From assembly GCA_009733775.1 (NCBI GenBank), contig WOGZ01000145.1, forward strand, positions 1-64,000: a DNA stretch of 64,000 nucleotides, given 5' to 3'. Source of the stretch: Alectoria sarmentosa (lineage: Eukaryota > Ascomycota > Lecanoromycetes > Lecanorales > Parmeliaceae). A program made the position numbers and the translations under genes. The notes beneath the pieces are model-generated. The model was not told the DNA's origin, did no database searches, and worked only from the letters and a program-made list of their open reading frames with translations. Below are positions 13,549 through 26,183 of the stretch, piece after piece. Every line of letters begins with the position of its first letter. Position 1 is the first letter of the stretch.

Positions 13549-14590
13549 ATGTATTTCACCAATACTTCAATACTCCTCCTCTTGTTATCCATCCTCTCAG
13601 CCTCCACTTCAGCGCAAGGATTGACGCAGAACCAGACTTGCGCGAACGCTTGCACCGCAGCTCAAGCCTGTGATTCTCAATGTAGTCCCGGCACGAGTTA
13701 CGACGTAGACGCCAACATCAATGCCTACGTGGAATGCCTCTGTCAAAGCGGCTGTCTATGTAATGCGGAGATATGTCTGCAATGCTGTGACGCCGCGGGC
13801 GTAAATGGGGCTGGTCCTGAATCTTGTCCTTTCATACAGCTCGCTGCGGGCAATGTGCTGGCGTATTGCAGTGTTGTAAGCCGACCCATTTTCCTTCCTT
13901 CGTGCGCGTAACAATGGCCATACCCGTCTGCCTTTTTCGTACATGCTTGATTGTGGTCTCTGTGCGATTTGAATGTTGACCAATTGCACTCCAAAGGAAG
14001 GGACCACACCCGCAAAATCAACGCCTGCAAAGGCTTGTTTCGTTTACGGTGACGACGGAAATGGCAATCCAACTTCAACCTATGTATCGGACTCACCGTT
14101 CCCCTCGAGCGTAGCATCCTTCATATCCGGCCTCCTACCGCTCACTAATGTCAGTGTTGCCGCATCGTCTCTCATAATTGGGAAAGCCGGTGCGACACCC
14201 TCGTCGTTTCCTATAACCGGAATACCTGGCAGTACGTCATTATCGTCTCAAGCAACCGCGAAAGTCGGTATGACGAATACACCATCTCAAACGACCGGAG
14301 CAGCTGCTATGACATCCGCGTCGTCTACAATAACGTCTGCTCCGACTTCAACCTCGGGTCAGACTACAAACACGGGTCAGACTACAACCACGAGTCAGCC
14401 AGTTGCATCTCCTCAGAAAAGCGCCGCTGAGGGTACTTGGTCAATGGTTGCAAATGTAAGTATATACTCATATACGTTGGTGACCTGGAATCCTTTGCTG
14501 TCTTCTTCTGTATCTTTAACGCTAATTCACCTGAACCCTTAGGGTTTCCTTGTTTTACTCGCATTGTCGTTCGGACTTCTCGTTCTCTGA
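13549..14590 (+). CDS. Cysteine-rich, Ser/Thr-rich GPI-anchored cell-surface protein (predicted)
   Basis: Three exons: 13549-13875, 13997-14455 and 14543-14590, giving 277 residues. Both introns have GTAAG donors and phase 0 joins. Residues 1-22 are a signal peptide (LLLLLSILSASTSA). The mature N-terminus has 14 Cys, including CANAC, CDSQC, CLCQSGCLC and CLQCC clusters. The spacing is not that of a CFEM domain. A Ser/Thr-rich linker with repeated SGQTTNTGQTTTTSQ-like segments follows, suited to O-mannosylation. The last exon encodes only GFLVLLALSFGLLVL, a hydrophobic tail after a small-residue site, as in GPI-anchor signals. Without that exon the frame runs into non-hydrophobic sequence, which supports the splice. 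Likely wall or plasma-membrane localisation. I do not recognise the cysteine domain. Confidence 0.8.
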
Positions 14591-17500
14591 GGAATACCAT
14601 AGCTACGACTGCCTATGTGATACTTGCTGCCGTTCACCGAGGTCCCGTCTTTAGCCGCAGTCTCTCGTGGGATGATCGCGGGAGGTGGCTTTGATTTTTA
14701 TCTGTTAGTGAAAGCCATGACGGCGGATTTTTTACTTGAAGTCCGTGAGGTGTATGATGTTGTCGATGGCTTGCCATTCTTTAAGACAAAGTTAAAGACC
14801 CTCAACGTAATTATGAAACGACCATATTAAACAATGACTCTCTATTCGAATTTGTCTTTTGTTTTTTCAGAATCATTATATTCTTACTTTATCCGCCCGA
14901 ACTTGTATAGGTATTCATCTTACTTCAGGTTTATACTATAAGCATGAGAGTTTCTTAGCGTTAGGGTACGAGAATATGCCTGTTTAGGCCTCTATTCGCT
15001 GCTGGCCCTGGCGTTAAAACGGCCCAATTACTACTACGTCTGTATACCCTCATTCGTGCATGTTATGAGTGCATTCGAGTATGCGAGCACCAAGAGCGTA
15101 AAGTCTTCAAAGCTGTACAATTTCATCAGCAATTTGCTAGGAAGGTGATGCTTATGGGAACACAGCGAACGAAATTGATTTGAACAATATATAAGAGGTC
15201 ATTAATCGTCGCCGAGTGAAATCTTGAACTACTACGAAGCACGGGATGTTCACTACCCAAGTCACGCATACTGGCTGAAATGACTGATAGGAGATCATTA
15301 TGCAATGCGTAGAGACTGGGAGAGATGGAAAGACTGGAGTACCGAAGGTTCCACAGCGGCGCTCAAGCTTGCAGAATTTGAGGCCAATGTGAAGGACGAA
15401 GGCAACCCAAGTTCGTTGACTTATTCCTGTTAGCAATCGGTCTGCAAGCAACAAGAAGGAGCATGATCTGAAGCCTTTCTCCGATCATTGACGTCAGAAC
15501 AAAGGGCCCCGATCTCATGAATGATCTTATTGCAAGGATTCAAGGGTACGAGATCAGCAGAAATGCGATCGAGTTTCAGGCATATATTGCGTCATCATGG
15601 TCAATCAAACAGGACACGCATGTAGGATTGAATACCTCGCTGATCGAATCATGACGAGATGATGCTGCTGGTCAGTGTTATATTATCAAGGCGCTAGAAG
15701 AATGGCGTTGCGATCTGAAAAGCCACCATGAACGCTCACGGCAGCTTTGTTACTTCAGACTGCCGTGAGCTCCGTGTTGAAGACTAGCAATCCCTTTTTC
15801 TATTGTTACGAGAGAAAGCACAACTCGAAAGCACCCTTTGAAGTACTACATGGAACAAAAGGGAAAGGTAAAGGTCGTATAAGAGACAAACATGTCAAGT
15901 GGAAAGGGGAACACTCAAAGAGCAGGCTAAATCTCAGCGAACCTGGATGAGTTCTTGGTACGCCAATCATCGATCTCCTGGAATACCTCGATTCCCTTCC
16001 CAAAGAGCCTTTGACGTTGCAAATTGTCGTTTTCAACGGCTATACGACGTGGACCCTACGATCACTTTATGAAGACGGAGATATTGTGGCGGCGCGCATC
16101 AGCAATCTGTATACAATATTTAAAAAACTGAAGTCAGACTTGATTGAAAAAACGACAACACTATTCAACAAGATAAAGAACTCGACGGGAAAGAACTCAA
16201 TCGATTTCACTCTGTTTACCCGAGGGTCATTGGGCTTTAAATGCTCGACGAGGCCCAGAAAATAAACAGCCAACTTCACCGTGACGCACAAGATTGTGAT
16301 CGGTCTGAACGTCTCTTGCCACATCCTGCTGACAGCCACCCCAATCATCAATCGCCCCCTCGATTTGACAAGCCTTTTTGCGCTTTTCTGACAAGAGAGA
16401 TGGGCCGACCCATTCAACGGTCATTACTGTTATGATTAGGCCGTTCTCGAAGAGAACTTCGGGACTCTGCCCGGGAAGAATTACGAGTGCTGAGAAGTTT
16501 GTTCCTAAACGACAAAGACAACCGGAATAAGTGCATACACGCACAATCGGGTTCCGTGGACATATCTGTATAACTACCCATCTCTTGGGGTCGAAATCTT
16601 GTGGTGGACAACGAGTCTGCAAATCTGCCTTCTGGAGTGGTCTTTTCTCATACACGACCACTCGAGGCCGCTTTTCTTGCTGACGTCAATCGACAGACGG
16701 TGAAGCATACCCACGACTGTAGCTGTGAATTATGAGTAAACTTAAGAGTAGACTTTCGAAGTGTGAGTAATGCTGCTTGGCAAGACATGCAATTCTTGCT
16801 AGGACTTGAAAACTTGACCAACATTTCTCAAATTGTATGTCTCAAATATGTGACACTGCTCGTTCACCAAAGTACGTTTTCAAGTTTGATGCGAGTGCTG
16901 AGACGGGAACGCTTCTCACACAGGGCTATTCTAATGAGCCCGAGGATTAACACTGTTCCTTGCCCTCTCATACTTCAAAGATTTTCCCTCTTGATTTTTT
17001 TTCACCTTTCTCACCAGCGCTGAAGGGTTTCGATACATGTACGAACCAATTCTCAAGGACTCGTTTCGAATGGAGCGATGAACAGGTTCAATTGGAGAAT
17101 CCTTGTCTACGGTCTATCATCTGCCTCAGCGAGTAGAAAATTCGTGTAATGCTCATCTGTCCCTATTATGCCCTGCACATGTCCTGGCTAGCCTCACAGA
17201 CGAAGTGTCTAGCAAAGACGCTGGAAAACGATGCGACCCATTCACTGTCCTTCTTAATACCTGGAAATACTGGGGAATGCGCTTGGATATAAACGAACGG
17301 CCAGACTTTTAGAAGCTTGATTACAATGCTGAACGCTGGCTGGGCAAGAACATCTAACCCCATGGGGCTCCTGCTCTCACTGAGGATGATCAAGAAAATG
17401 CCGATTCTTTATATGGGACGTACCTGCGGTCTTTAGTCCTGGTAAACTGCATTTCATACATCGCACCAAAGAATCTTAGAGCATCCAGCTGACGAAAAAT

Positions 17501-20500
17501 ATCTTGAAAAAGAGTCGGAGGACTGAAAAAGACTGGCCTAACATTTCGTGATGTAAGAGAGTTGGACCGGATCCTTCCGTTACTGTGCCGAAGCGTGAGA
17601 AACGACTTGACAATTATTACGACCGGTCTGCATCTACTGCGACTACAAAGGACACGACGAACAGATGCTGACGTACAGTTGCGATCCGGAGCAGTCGAGT
17701 AAAGCTTTTTGGCAAGAGCAAGCAATCAAAATCGTAAATTTGGAACCCATTTCTGCTCAAACCTCTTTTCGCTGTCATCAATCAGGAGGACTTGCCCTAC
17801 TTCATTTCGGTAGCAGTCTTATACCTAAGCTCCTCGGCCAGGATGGTAGGCTGGCATACCACCGGTCTATCAAGGAGGAGTGTATTACAAAATCCGGCTA
17901 CCGAGCGTACCTGGACATGGTTGCCAGCAACTTGAATTGCTTACAAGATCATATCAAGGGGGATTGCAGTGACGCCAAGCATTTTCAACAGATGGATAGG
18001 CAGATACCGCGCAACACAAAGGTTTTTGAGACGAGTTGGCTAGCACGATCAAGGAAATGGAGCCTGCGCTAGCTCCGCACTACTTTACTATTGTCAAAGA
18101 GGAGGACTCGGAGATGCTTCAAAAGGGTAGCATCTTGCTACCCAAGCCTCTTGATCAAGGAGGTAGACCGATGTATGGCGACTCTACTAGCGACGAAAAA
18201 TCAACAATCCCAACTACCAGGCGTACTTGGAGATAGTTGGTATCGACCTGGAGCGCTTGACAGCAGAATGAAGCTTTGATCACAGTGATGTCGATCTCAA
18301 AACCCTCTTACCAAGCCACGAACCGCCCGCGAACTACAGTCGGCATGCGAGGGACAGACAAATTCCGCGCAACAAGACCTTCCTTTTCAGATAATCACAT
18401 CTAGACAGATTTCATGGGAGCTCAGGGCCCTAAAACGTCTAGGAGGTCGAGAGGCAGAACCTTCCTGCGCTTCTAATTAGAGAATGGGACGAGGTTCCTC
18501 TTGATACCTACCTTCTTCGGCAAAAACCACTGGACGCTATGTGTCGCCAGAACCCCCAACGCCTACGAATAAGAAGACGTTCCGGAGTACTAAAACACAC
18601 TAACTACCTCTGGCATAGCTTTCACAATTTGTCAATTCTTTGATTTACGGCACCGACTTCAAGATTGTTTTGACAGATATACATGCGCACACTTGTGGCA
18701 ATACGTACACTGGGCAGAAGGCACTTCTCTCTTGATTTAGTCATGTTCTTTAATTATGGTCGCGGTCTCCTCACACACATTTATCGATAAATAACAAAAG
18801 CGGTTTGAAAATCTCAAGTGACACTCATTCGAGATAACCAATCAGCGTCCATTAGTCGTCAATTTCCTGGATTTGAAATTGCTGATGATGAGGACGAGAT
18901 AGGGCCCTAGTGGAGTCAAGATGATGAAGGGGAAAACCTCGGCGCAATAGTGGAAAAACGAAAGCTCTCGGAGGTCTCCACAGCAAAGGTACTGTCAAGC
19001 AAATAGGTCTCTCGGAATGTGGAAGCCAACTGCTAGAGAAATCGCTGCCTCGGACAAAAGTATGGCCAATAGAGTAAACACGCCAGGACACCTCGCGCTT
19101 ATCGCTCTCACTCCAAATTCTCGTGGGCTACATGGTAGGCCCTTGGATTAATCCTAAAGAATATCCCTCTTATTTCTAGGAACTCAATTGTTAATGAATT
19201 ATCTCGAATTGTTATCGAACATGGCCAAGAGAAAGATGCACAACATCATGCAGGTTCAGAACCCAAATGTTACGGTACTTGAGATGAGTAGATCAGTTGG
19301 CAAGGAAGAGGATGCTACTGCTCCTCTGTATTACCGAAGCTCTCTTGATGAAGCTCAAACCCACGAAGGATTGTCGAGCCAGGGTCTCAAGATAGTTCTA
19401 TCTATCAAAATCATCAGAAATGCAGTCTTGCAACGACGGACAACAAGTCTGTGAATGCAAGTCTGAACATGCTAGAGTGAGACCAAGGCATGAACATAGA
19501 AAAATCTCATGTTGAGCTTGAAGAAGCGACCTGTGGGCATGTTTACTCGTGGCAAGTCAGAACCACTGACGCTCTGCCGGCAAGACAGCGAACCGTGAAA
19601 ATTGGCATCGTGAAGAGAAAGCGCGCAGAAGCACTCAAGCCATATTCATTTCTATCGGCCTTGGTATGATGTCATGCTATGAACCGGGGTGCCTAGAAAT
19701 GGTCCAAAAGTCTCAAGACAGAAAAACAAATCCCGAGTCAGTAACAGCCAGCATCGCAGGCCTCATATCTATCTGAGACGCCTATCCGCTCCCTGAGTGC
19801 ACTTTTTATTTGATACCGTCATCGCCGCATATGAAACGCAATGATATAAGTGAAAGTTTGTACTTGACAAACACCATCGGTCGAGACCGAGCCCAGAAGA
19901 AGCAGACAAAGAAGAAAAACATAATCGAAGCGACCGAGAACAAAATCCTAAAAGCAGCGAAGCAGTGACAGTTATCGCGTCTACGATGATCGAACATGTG
20001 GTCAGCAACAGAATGGATATGACTGTGAAGTCTTTGCTGCTGCAAACCGCGGCGGCAATCGCTTTCGATGCGCAAACACCTAGTCATGTCCATGACTTCC
20101 GATTATTAATGGCAAGTGCCATCATTTTCAAGCTGTTAAAGGGGAGTTCTTACCCTATTCGGCCATCACGGATACTCACACGCAGGCTGTTATCAATTTA
20201 TTGCCTTGACGGATTGAGATTTCTCAGCTAAATCGGAAGGTTATATGAGTCAGCACGACAGGTCTCACTGAGATTTTTTTGCTGTTTTTCTAAATAGAAT
20301 GCAAACCTTGATATTGAGATTTAGGAAGCCGGCACGGCGGACTCTATAGCTTTGCACATAACCCCGAAGTCCACTCGGAGATTGAAATTGAGGCTTGTGA
20401 GGTTGAAAGGTTACTTTGCAGATGATCATAGTGTATAACAAAATAACCTGAATAGTACATATAAATTCCACTTTACTGAATCAAGAAGACTCCCAAAGTT

Positions 20501-23028
20501 TTCGAGGTTGGTCCCACCGAAGATTCCCGCCTCGAATTCAGTTGACCGTTCAGATACCTATGCAACTCGCAAAAAAGCGTAGGAGTCACCGCCGCGGTCA
20601 GGAAACAACTAACTTTCCAGCCCAAGTCAGAAACATACATGGAACCGCAAGCAGTGACACTGGCAGAGGACAAGCGCATTACTGTTCACCCGGTTGACAC
20701 ATGCAAGGAAGAAAGAAAGGATGGACTGCCCCAGTCGGTCATGATTAGGTAAAACTTGCGACAAGGGATCCCGATAGCGGTGACTACGCAAGCGGCAAAG
20801 CAAAGGATCTCCCAAATTGGTAAAAGGCGAATGGACCGCGTTCATGGAAGCTGTTTTGTCCGAACCTGGTAAAAGGGCGAGCAGCAGCACGAGCAGTGAA
20901 TGGGTTTTGTGCCATGGTAGGAGGAAGAGAAGGGAGACGCAGATGGCGATGCGTCAGGTGAGAAATTGCAGCGGCAGATCTCCTACTGTCTTCGGAAGTT
21001 AGTAATCTGATAGAAATATTGAGTCTGGTGTGCCTGCTCCGAAAGTTACAACACCTTCCATAGACTAAGGTGGAGTAGCGGGAGATGATGGAAACAGCTG
21101 GGGGTGACAATCATCTACATGGGCCGGATTAGGTTAATTTTTTCCGAAAATGCGAAGCATTCCATTCCTCGCGCTGGGGCCAAGGCGCACAATCAGCCAG
21201 CTGCCAAATCTGACCCTCCTAAATTTGCCAGACCCACTTTCGCAAAGAGAGTTCCGGTCTCTGGTTCCGTGCCTCGATCTTCGCGCTTTGTATACCAGCA
21301 GCGCCGGTCCATAGCTTTCGTCCAGTATCACTAAACTGAATATCAGCTGCACTATCATTGGAATGCCCGTCAAGTATTCCTGACATCTTCATCGTGAATA
21401 GTTGGAGGTGATTGCGCCACCGATGGGCTGGTGCTGAGGTCGGCCCACCGTCAGAAGCAATGGCGTATATCACCATGGCCTTTACGCGCTGGTCGGAAGA
21501 CTAGATGTCGGAAAGTATGCCTCCAGTAATCGGTCATAGGTGCACTGCCGAAGTTCCGGTGCACAAGTGCGTGATCGAGCCGGTCTGAATGTCATTCATT
21601 GGCTGCACCGGTCGCAAACGAGAAGATTGTGACGTTGAAGTAGGACTAGACATGTGCATCAGCGCTTCAGTCAAGCCAGCGATGAAAGTGGAGATTCAAA
21701 AGCTGCCGCGAAACTTACCGCGATTACCAGAAACGCAAACATATCTCGGCTGTCCGAGACCTTCGTTCGGCAACGCCATGAGGACGAGCACTCAAATTAG
21801 CCTTCACAATTGTGATAGTCTTTTTGGGGCGGCGCTCTTTTCAGATCAAACGAGAACCGCAGCTGTCAGATACTCGGAGCGAGAAGCACGGTCACTTCGT
21901 GCCTGTATCCAACCCTTGCGTGTCAAAATTATTTGAGCAGTGTGAATGATTTGCTCGTTTATCCTTGAATTCCTAGACAGTTAACAATGGATTATATATA
22001 CAGTAGAGGTAGTGGAGATGTTTAAGCACTCAATACTAATGAGATATATATCGATGTTGTCCAAAAACCCCCAGCCATACGTAGGTCTTCTTCAAAGACT
22101 CGATAAACGGGATTACAAACAAGACATGCATAGGTATTCAAAAGCGGTGCCATGATCTGTAGACTGGGGGGACCATTCCTTGTGCCATGAAGGTGTCAAC
22201 GATTCACATGAAGCAGAGTCCAAGCCAGGGCAAGCTGAGGACAGAATATACCGAGAATGACAGGCGACGAGGAGACCGGATCACTGCAGCACACGAAATA
22301 GCTGCAAGGTTTGCAGGATCACAACGATAGTAGAGCAGCCTGCCGTAGTCGAAGTGTCTACAGTGAACTCTGAAAGTGACATCGCAGGAAAAGTTGAGGG
22401 ACTGAGAACGTAGAACTGACTACTATGCAATTTCAGGGGTTGAAGTGTATTGAAGTGTTCTGGTAGCTTTTGATGACGAGAGAGCGGAGGTTTTTCTAGT
22501 GAGACTGAGTGGTAGCACAGACTTCTTGCTGCAGTCACCACAGTAGAGGAGTTAGCACCGGCACAAGAAGCCGGAAATGAAGGTGGTCATGTCAAGAAAG
22601 GGTCTTCTGATCGAATTCAGTCACCGATATTTCATGAAGTCTTTAATTTGCTTAGCTGGGAATAGTGGTGTAGTGGAGATAACTATATCTGGCTAAAGCT
22701 AAAGCGTGTCATAATGAAAGCGAAATGATAATCTTGAGTCACGTTCTTTCTCGATCGAACAGCTAACGTATAAATTCGACTGGGTTCTCACGCATTGAGA
22801 ACCTCTAGATTTGTAGTCCAATGGTCGATCCAAGGTGGTGCAATCTCCAGCTCCAAAATGTATCCGTCGAGACTAACCCTTGCCACAGCTTTGAGGATCA
22901 ATCTCCATGACAACTTGGTTATAACTGGAAAGAAATATGATAGGCACACAAATGGTGCAAAGATCTGCTGGGGATGATTCCACGGAACCATAGCTGCAAT
23001 AGGGCAGCTAAAGTGTTGTAGTCTTGAT
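14591..23028. other. 8.4 kb gene desert with degenerate coding remnants
   Basis: No intact gene is supported. Both strands carry many 60-140 codon frames without consistent start, splice or domain evidence. Weakly coding-looking plus-strand pieces are near 15210-15460 (DWERWKDWSTEGSTAALKLA in frame, interrupted by stops), 15491-15650 (DLMNDLIARIQGYEISRNAI) and 17240-17700 (DPFTVLLNTWKYWGMRLDIN, then several in-frame stops). A diverged internal repeat at 17.8-18.4 kb is listed separately. From 18.5 to 23.0 kb I see nothing recognisable. Confidence 0.45.
17810..18390 (+). pseudogene. Decayed gene fragment with two diverged repeat modules
   Basis: Two related segments follow each other on the plus strand, about 315-357 bp apart. 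Copy 1 gives SLIPKLLGQDGRLAYHRS, then KSGYRAYLDMVASNLNCLQD and RQIPRNTKVF. Copy 2 gives SILLPKPLDQGGRPMYGDS, then, after a frame change, NNPNYQAYLEIVGIDLERL and RQIPRNKTFLF. The similarity is visible at nucleotide level too (shared GGTAGCA, AAGC, CAGG and CCGCGCAACA blocks). Copy 2 needs a frameshift and has an in-frame TGA, so the gene is broken. The family is unknown to me. Confidence 0.5.
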
Positions 23029-23713
23029 TCAACTACTACCGGCGTCCGCTTTGATATCCATGACTGCAATCGTGGTAGCATCTTGGGCAAACCCTGTGAA
23101 CATCTGGGCCTCCGCGACCGTCATACCTTGGCTTGGAGCCGGCGTTACCGCGGGTGCTGGCCTAGGGCTAGCTACCTGCTGAGGAAAGTATGCCACCTGA
23201 TGCTCTTGTGATGGCGAATACATCATCTGAGGCTGGAGGCTGGGCTGAGCAGCACCAGGAGGGGGGCCAACGTGGGCGGCTGTCTCTTTGTATTCTTGCA
23301 CGAGCGCACAACAGCAGCAACAGAAGGAGGAACAGCAGTCGTCCCCGCAGCTTCCCTCGATGTCGTATTGGGCCCTCAGGTTGCTTCGGTTGGTCATCTG
23401 GTAAATGCCTTGGAGGCAAAGGAGGGATAGGGATGCCCAGCCCATGCACTGGAAAATGAGGCATCAGCGAATGTATCATGGGTGAACACGTGGGCGCAGT
23501 GGGTATTGTGACGTACGGGACCATTGCAATTGGATGGAGGGTGGCCTGCTCGACGGGCTTTGATGTTGCCAAAGGTCATGCACGGACATATGAGTGTTGT
23601 GCAGCCTAGAGAGCGTCTCTCATCAGTATTGTCAGCTTTCATTATTCTCATTGATACTGACATGTTCCGCAGGGACTGCAGCAATCACCTCGCGGGTGTG
23701 TCCAACCAGCCAT
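23029..23713 (-). CDS. PLAC8-family cysteine-rich protein
   Basis: Three exons on the minus strand: 23713-23662, 23605-23517 and 23448-23029, giving 186 residues. The first intron uses donor GTCAGT and acceptor CTAG, with a GCTGAC branch site. The second uses GTACGT and CCAG. The spliced protein has the PLAC8 signatures in order: CCSPCGTCCTTLICPCMTFG near residues 11-30, then NLRAQYDIEGSCGDDCCSSF and CCCCCALVQEYKE. The C-terminal 80 residues are a Pro/Gln/Ala-rich tail (VGPPPGAAQPSLQPQMMYSP). PLAC8 proteins are small membrane-associated proteins linked to cell size, metal transport and calcium in other eukaryotes. The function of this fungal member is not known. The N-terminus is short (MAGWTHPRGD), so an additional upstream exon is possible. 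Confidence 0.85.
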
Positions 23714-26183
23714 TTTTTCGTGTCTTTGTAATGGTCCCTCGCCGTATAAACAAGGATGAGGACAGCTCCAATCTTTGCAAAGGATGGATAAAAAGACAAC
23801 GGCCAAATTTGAAGAAGAGCTCAGATGCAGCAGACGTAGATGTATTCCCATGAGAGCAAGGAGGGAAACCTTAAGTAGCGTATCCTCAAACATCCATACG
23901 CCTCTAACGCGCTGGCGCTGCTCAGTCCAGAATGCTTTGACTAATCGACTTTAATCTCCATGAGGCCACTAGCTCCCACCGCGGGTATAAAACAGAAGAC
24001 CACTGAAAGCTGAAGCTGCCCGTCACTGTGACAGGTGAGACAGGGACACATGAACGTGGTCATCGGTCAACAAGCCCTGTCGGCCTCAGCCACCACAAAG
24101 CTCATAGCCTGGACCCCATTACAGCCCACAGATGCGCTGATTGGGACAACTATCCGTGATTTATGCACAACATTACAAAGAATATGGCAGAAAATTCCAC
24201 GTTTGATTTGAAGAAGCATTTCGATATGTCTTGTGTGTTTGCCTGTGTTTGCCTTGCCTCCATCATGTAGTACTAGATCCGAGGATAGCCAATGACAAAT
24301 TGTGCTCGAGCAGATGGAATAATCCGTGCCTTTCGAATTGGAACTCTTGGTGACACTGGGTCAGAATCCAGTTCTGTGCGCTGCGACTTCTTAGCTGAAA
24401 ACCATCATGTAGGCTTGCATAGGAGTGGGGGAGGGCACTTCAGCGCCCTCAAAACAGGATTTTCCAGTTGCATGCAGGATGCATAAACCGTGCATGCGAG
24501 ATGCAGAGACGTATTGGGACAGAATGAAAATCTCCCTGTAGCGTGTAGGTCAGCATGGTCGCTTGGGATGTGAAAATACGTGCAAAGCAGATGCTAGACA
24601 GTAAATACTGTATGTTAAGACATCTCGGGGACCGCTTTTATTTTTTGCAAGGAGCTTAGTAAGCCAGATTATGCCTTCTGATTGGCTCACGACATGAATG
24701 TTGCGTATTCCAGGTTGGTGTTTTGAGTTCATAATGCAGGAAACGAATATGACGGCCTTCAGAATAAACGATGCAGGGTAAAGTTGCTGTGCCACTCCAA
24801 GCACTTTTGCAGAAATGGATCAGACTACTTTTGAAATGAGGGTGTGAGGTATCTTTCTGAAAGCTTCTGTTGTCCAAAGAAATTTTGATTGGAACGGATC
24901 GACCACTTCAACAGTCAAGAGTGAGTCTCTTGTTGAGATTCAAGGGAATCCTACCAAAAACCGATGCGCCTGCTTCAACAGTTAATGGTCAAAGGCTTCC
25001 TATTTGAAGCATGCCACCAAGGAAGAAGGTGTACGTGTAGGTCCCGATAGAAATCTCTTAGAAGACTATCAGGAAGTGATGTCTGCCCATAAGTGCGACC
25101 AGGTCTGAGTCTCAGTACCCACTAGAGTTACCCCACGTTTGACAGTACACACTCACAGCCGTACTTACTGTAAGGCGTAAGTACTATACGGCCAGAATTA
25201 CACTGCTAGTCCGCTTTGGTATCTACATGCAGGAGGGCTGCTGCACTAGAGTCTAGACTCTCGGTCGCTTAGGAGGTCCCAGGATTTCGGAACAACTGTC
25301 AGAAGTAAAAGTGAGGCATTCATCAACTCATGTTGTGGGATATCTCGACGAGACAAAATGTTGAAAGCGTGTACTAGTACGTACACGATAGTGCATGGGT
25401 CTTTGTGGTTGAGAAGCTCTAGTCCTCGTCCTGTATATTAGGTGACAGACAGTGACAGACAGTGACAGCATCAAAAGAGAAGGATCGAAACAAGTCTGGG
25501 GGTGGGTGTGAGGCTCCGCGGTTCCGGGACGTGATAGGTGCTCTATCCGGCCTAGCGGATACCCGATGCTTTGGTTAGTCCCAGACAGTGTACCTACCTA
25601 CCTAAGGTAAGTATGCGCTCTCGCGCTTTAGATTAGGGTGTGTGCCTCGGCCGAACCCTTCACTGAGTCCTTCACCCACTTCTCCGCAGAGGAAGAAAAA
25701 TCAATCGAGCTTTTCAACTGTTTGTGTGAAATCACTGACGATCAAGTAAACAAGTTTGTCTCAAGTGCCCGGATCCAATGCCATTCCATTGCAAAGTCAC
25801 CAATTGGCAATTGATGCCTATGTTGTATCTCCGTCACCAAAAGCCTAATCAGAGGTCATTAATGTTGAGATAAGATTTCAACAGCAACCCTGGCAAGCCT
25901 TACTAGGTATGTACAACTTTGGACATATGAATTGCGCATCTCAAGGCGGCATCGGGGGCAGAACTGCTACCTGGGTTTGGCAAATGGAGAAGCCCATGTT
26001 CACCAAGCCAATGATGTCGAAATGCATACACCAAAAGTGGCCGAGCCACGCGGCCGTGCGTGTTGATCAGGCTGAGCGCCACAATCCGTCAGGACTTCGA
26101 GTGCCTGTAATGCGAGGAAGCAATACAGAAGATGGCGTCATACGTCTCTCTTCCTGTGCGCTCTCTGCTCTTCCTCCACAACG
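23714..26183. other. Intergenic, no supported gene
   Basis: No gene recognised. It contains a short direct repeat (GTGACAGACA, almost three times, near 25442-25469), a hairpin with 8 bp arms GTACTTAC/GTAAGTAC at 25161-25184, and a CCTACCTACCTAAGGTAAG stretch near 25590-25610. These are ordinary intergenic features, some of them possibly promoter DNA for the PLAC8 gene. Confidence 0.5.
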
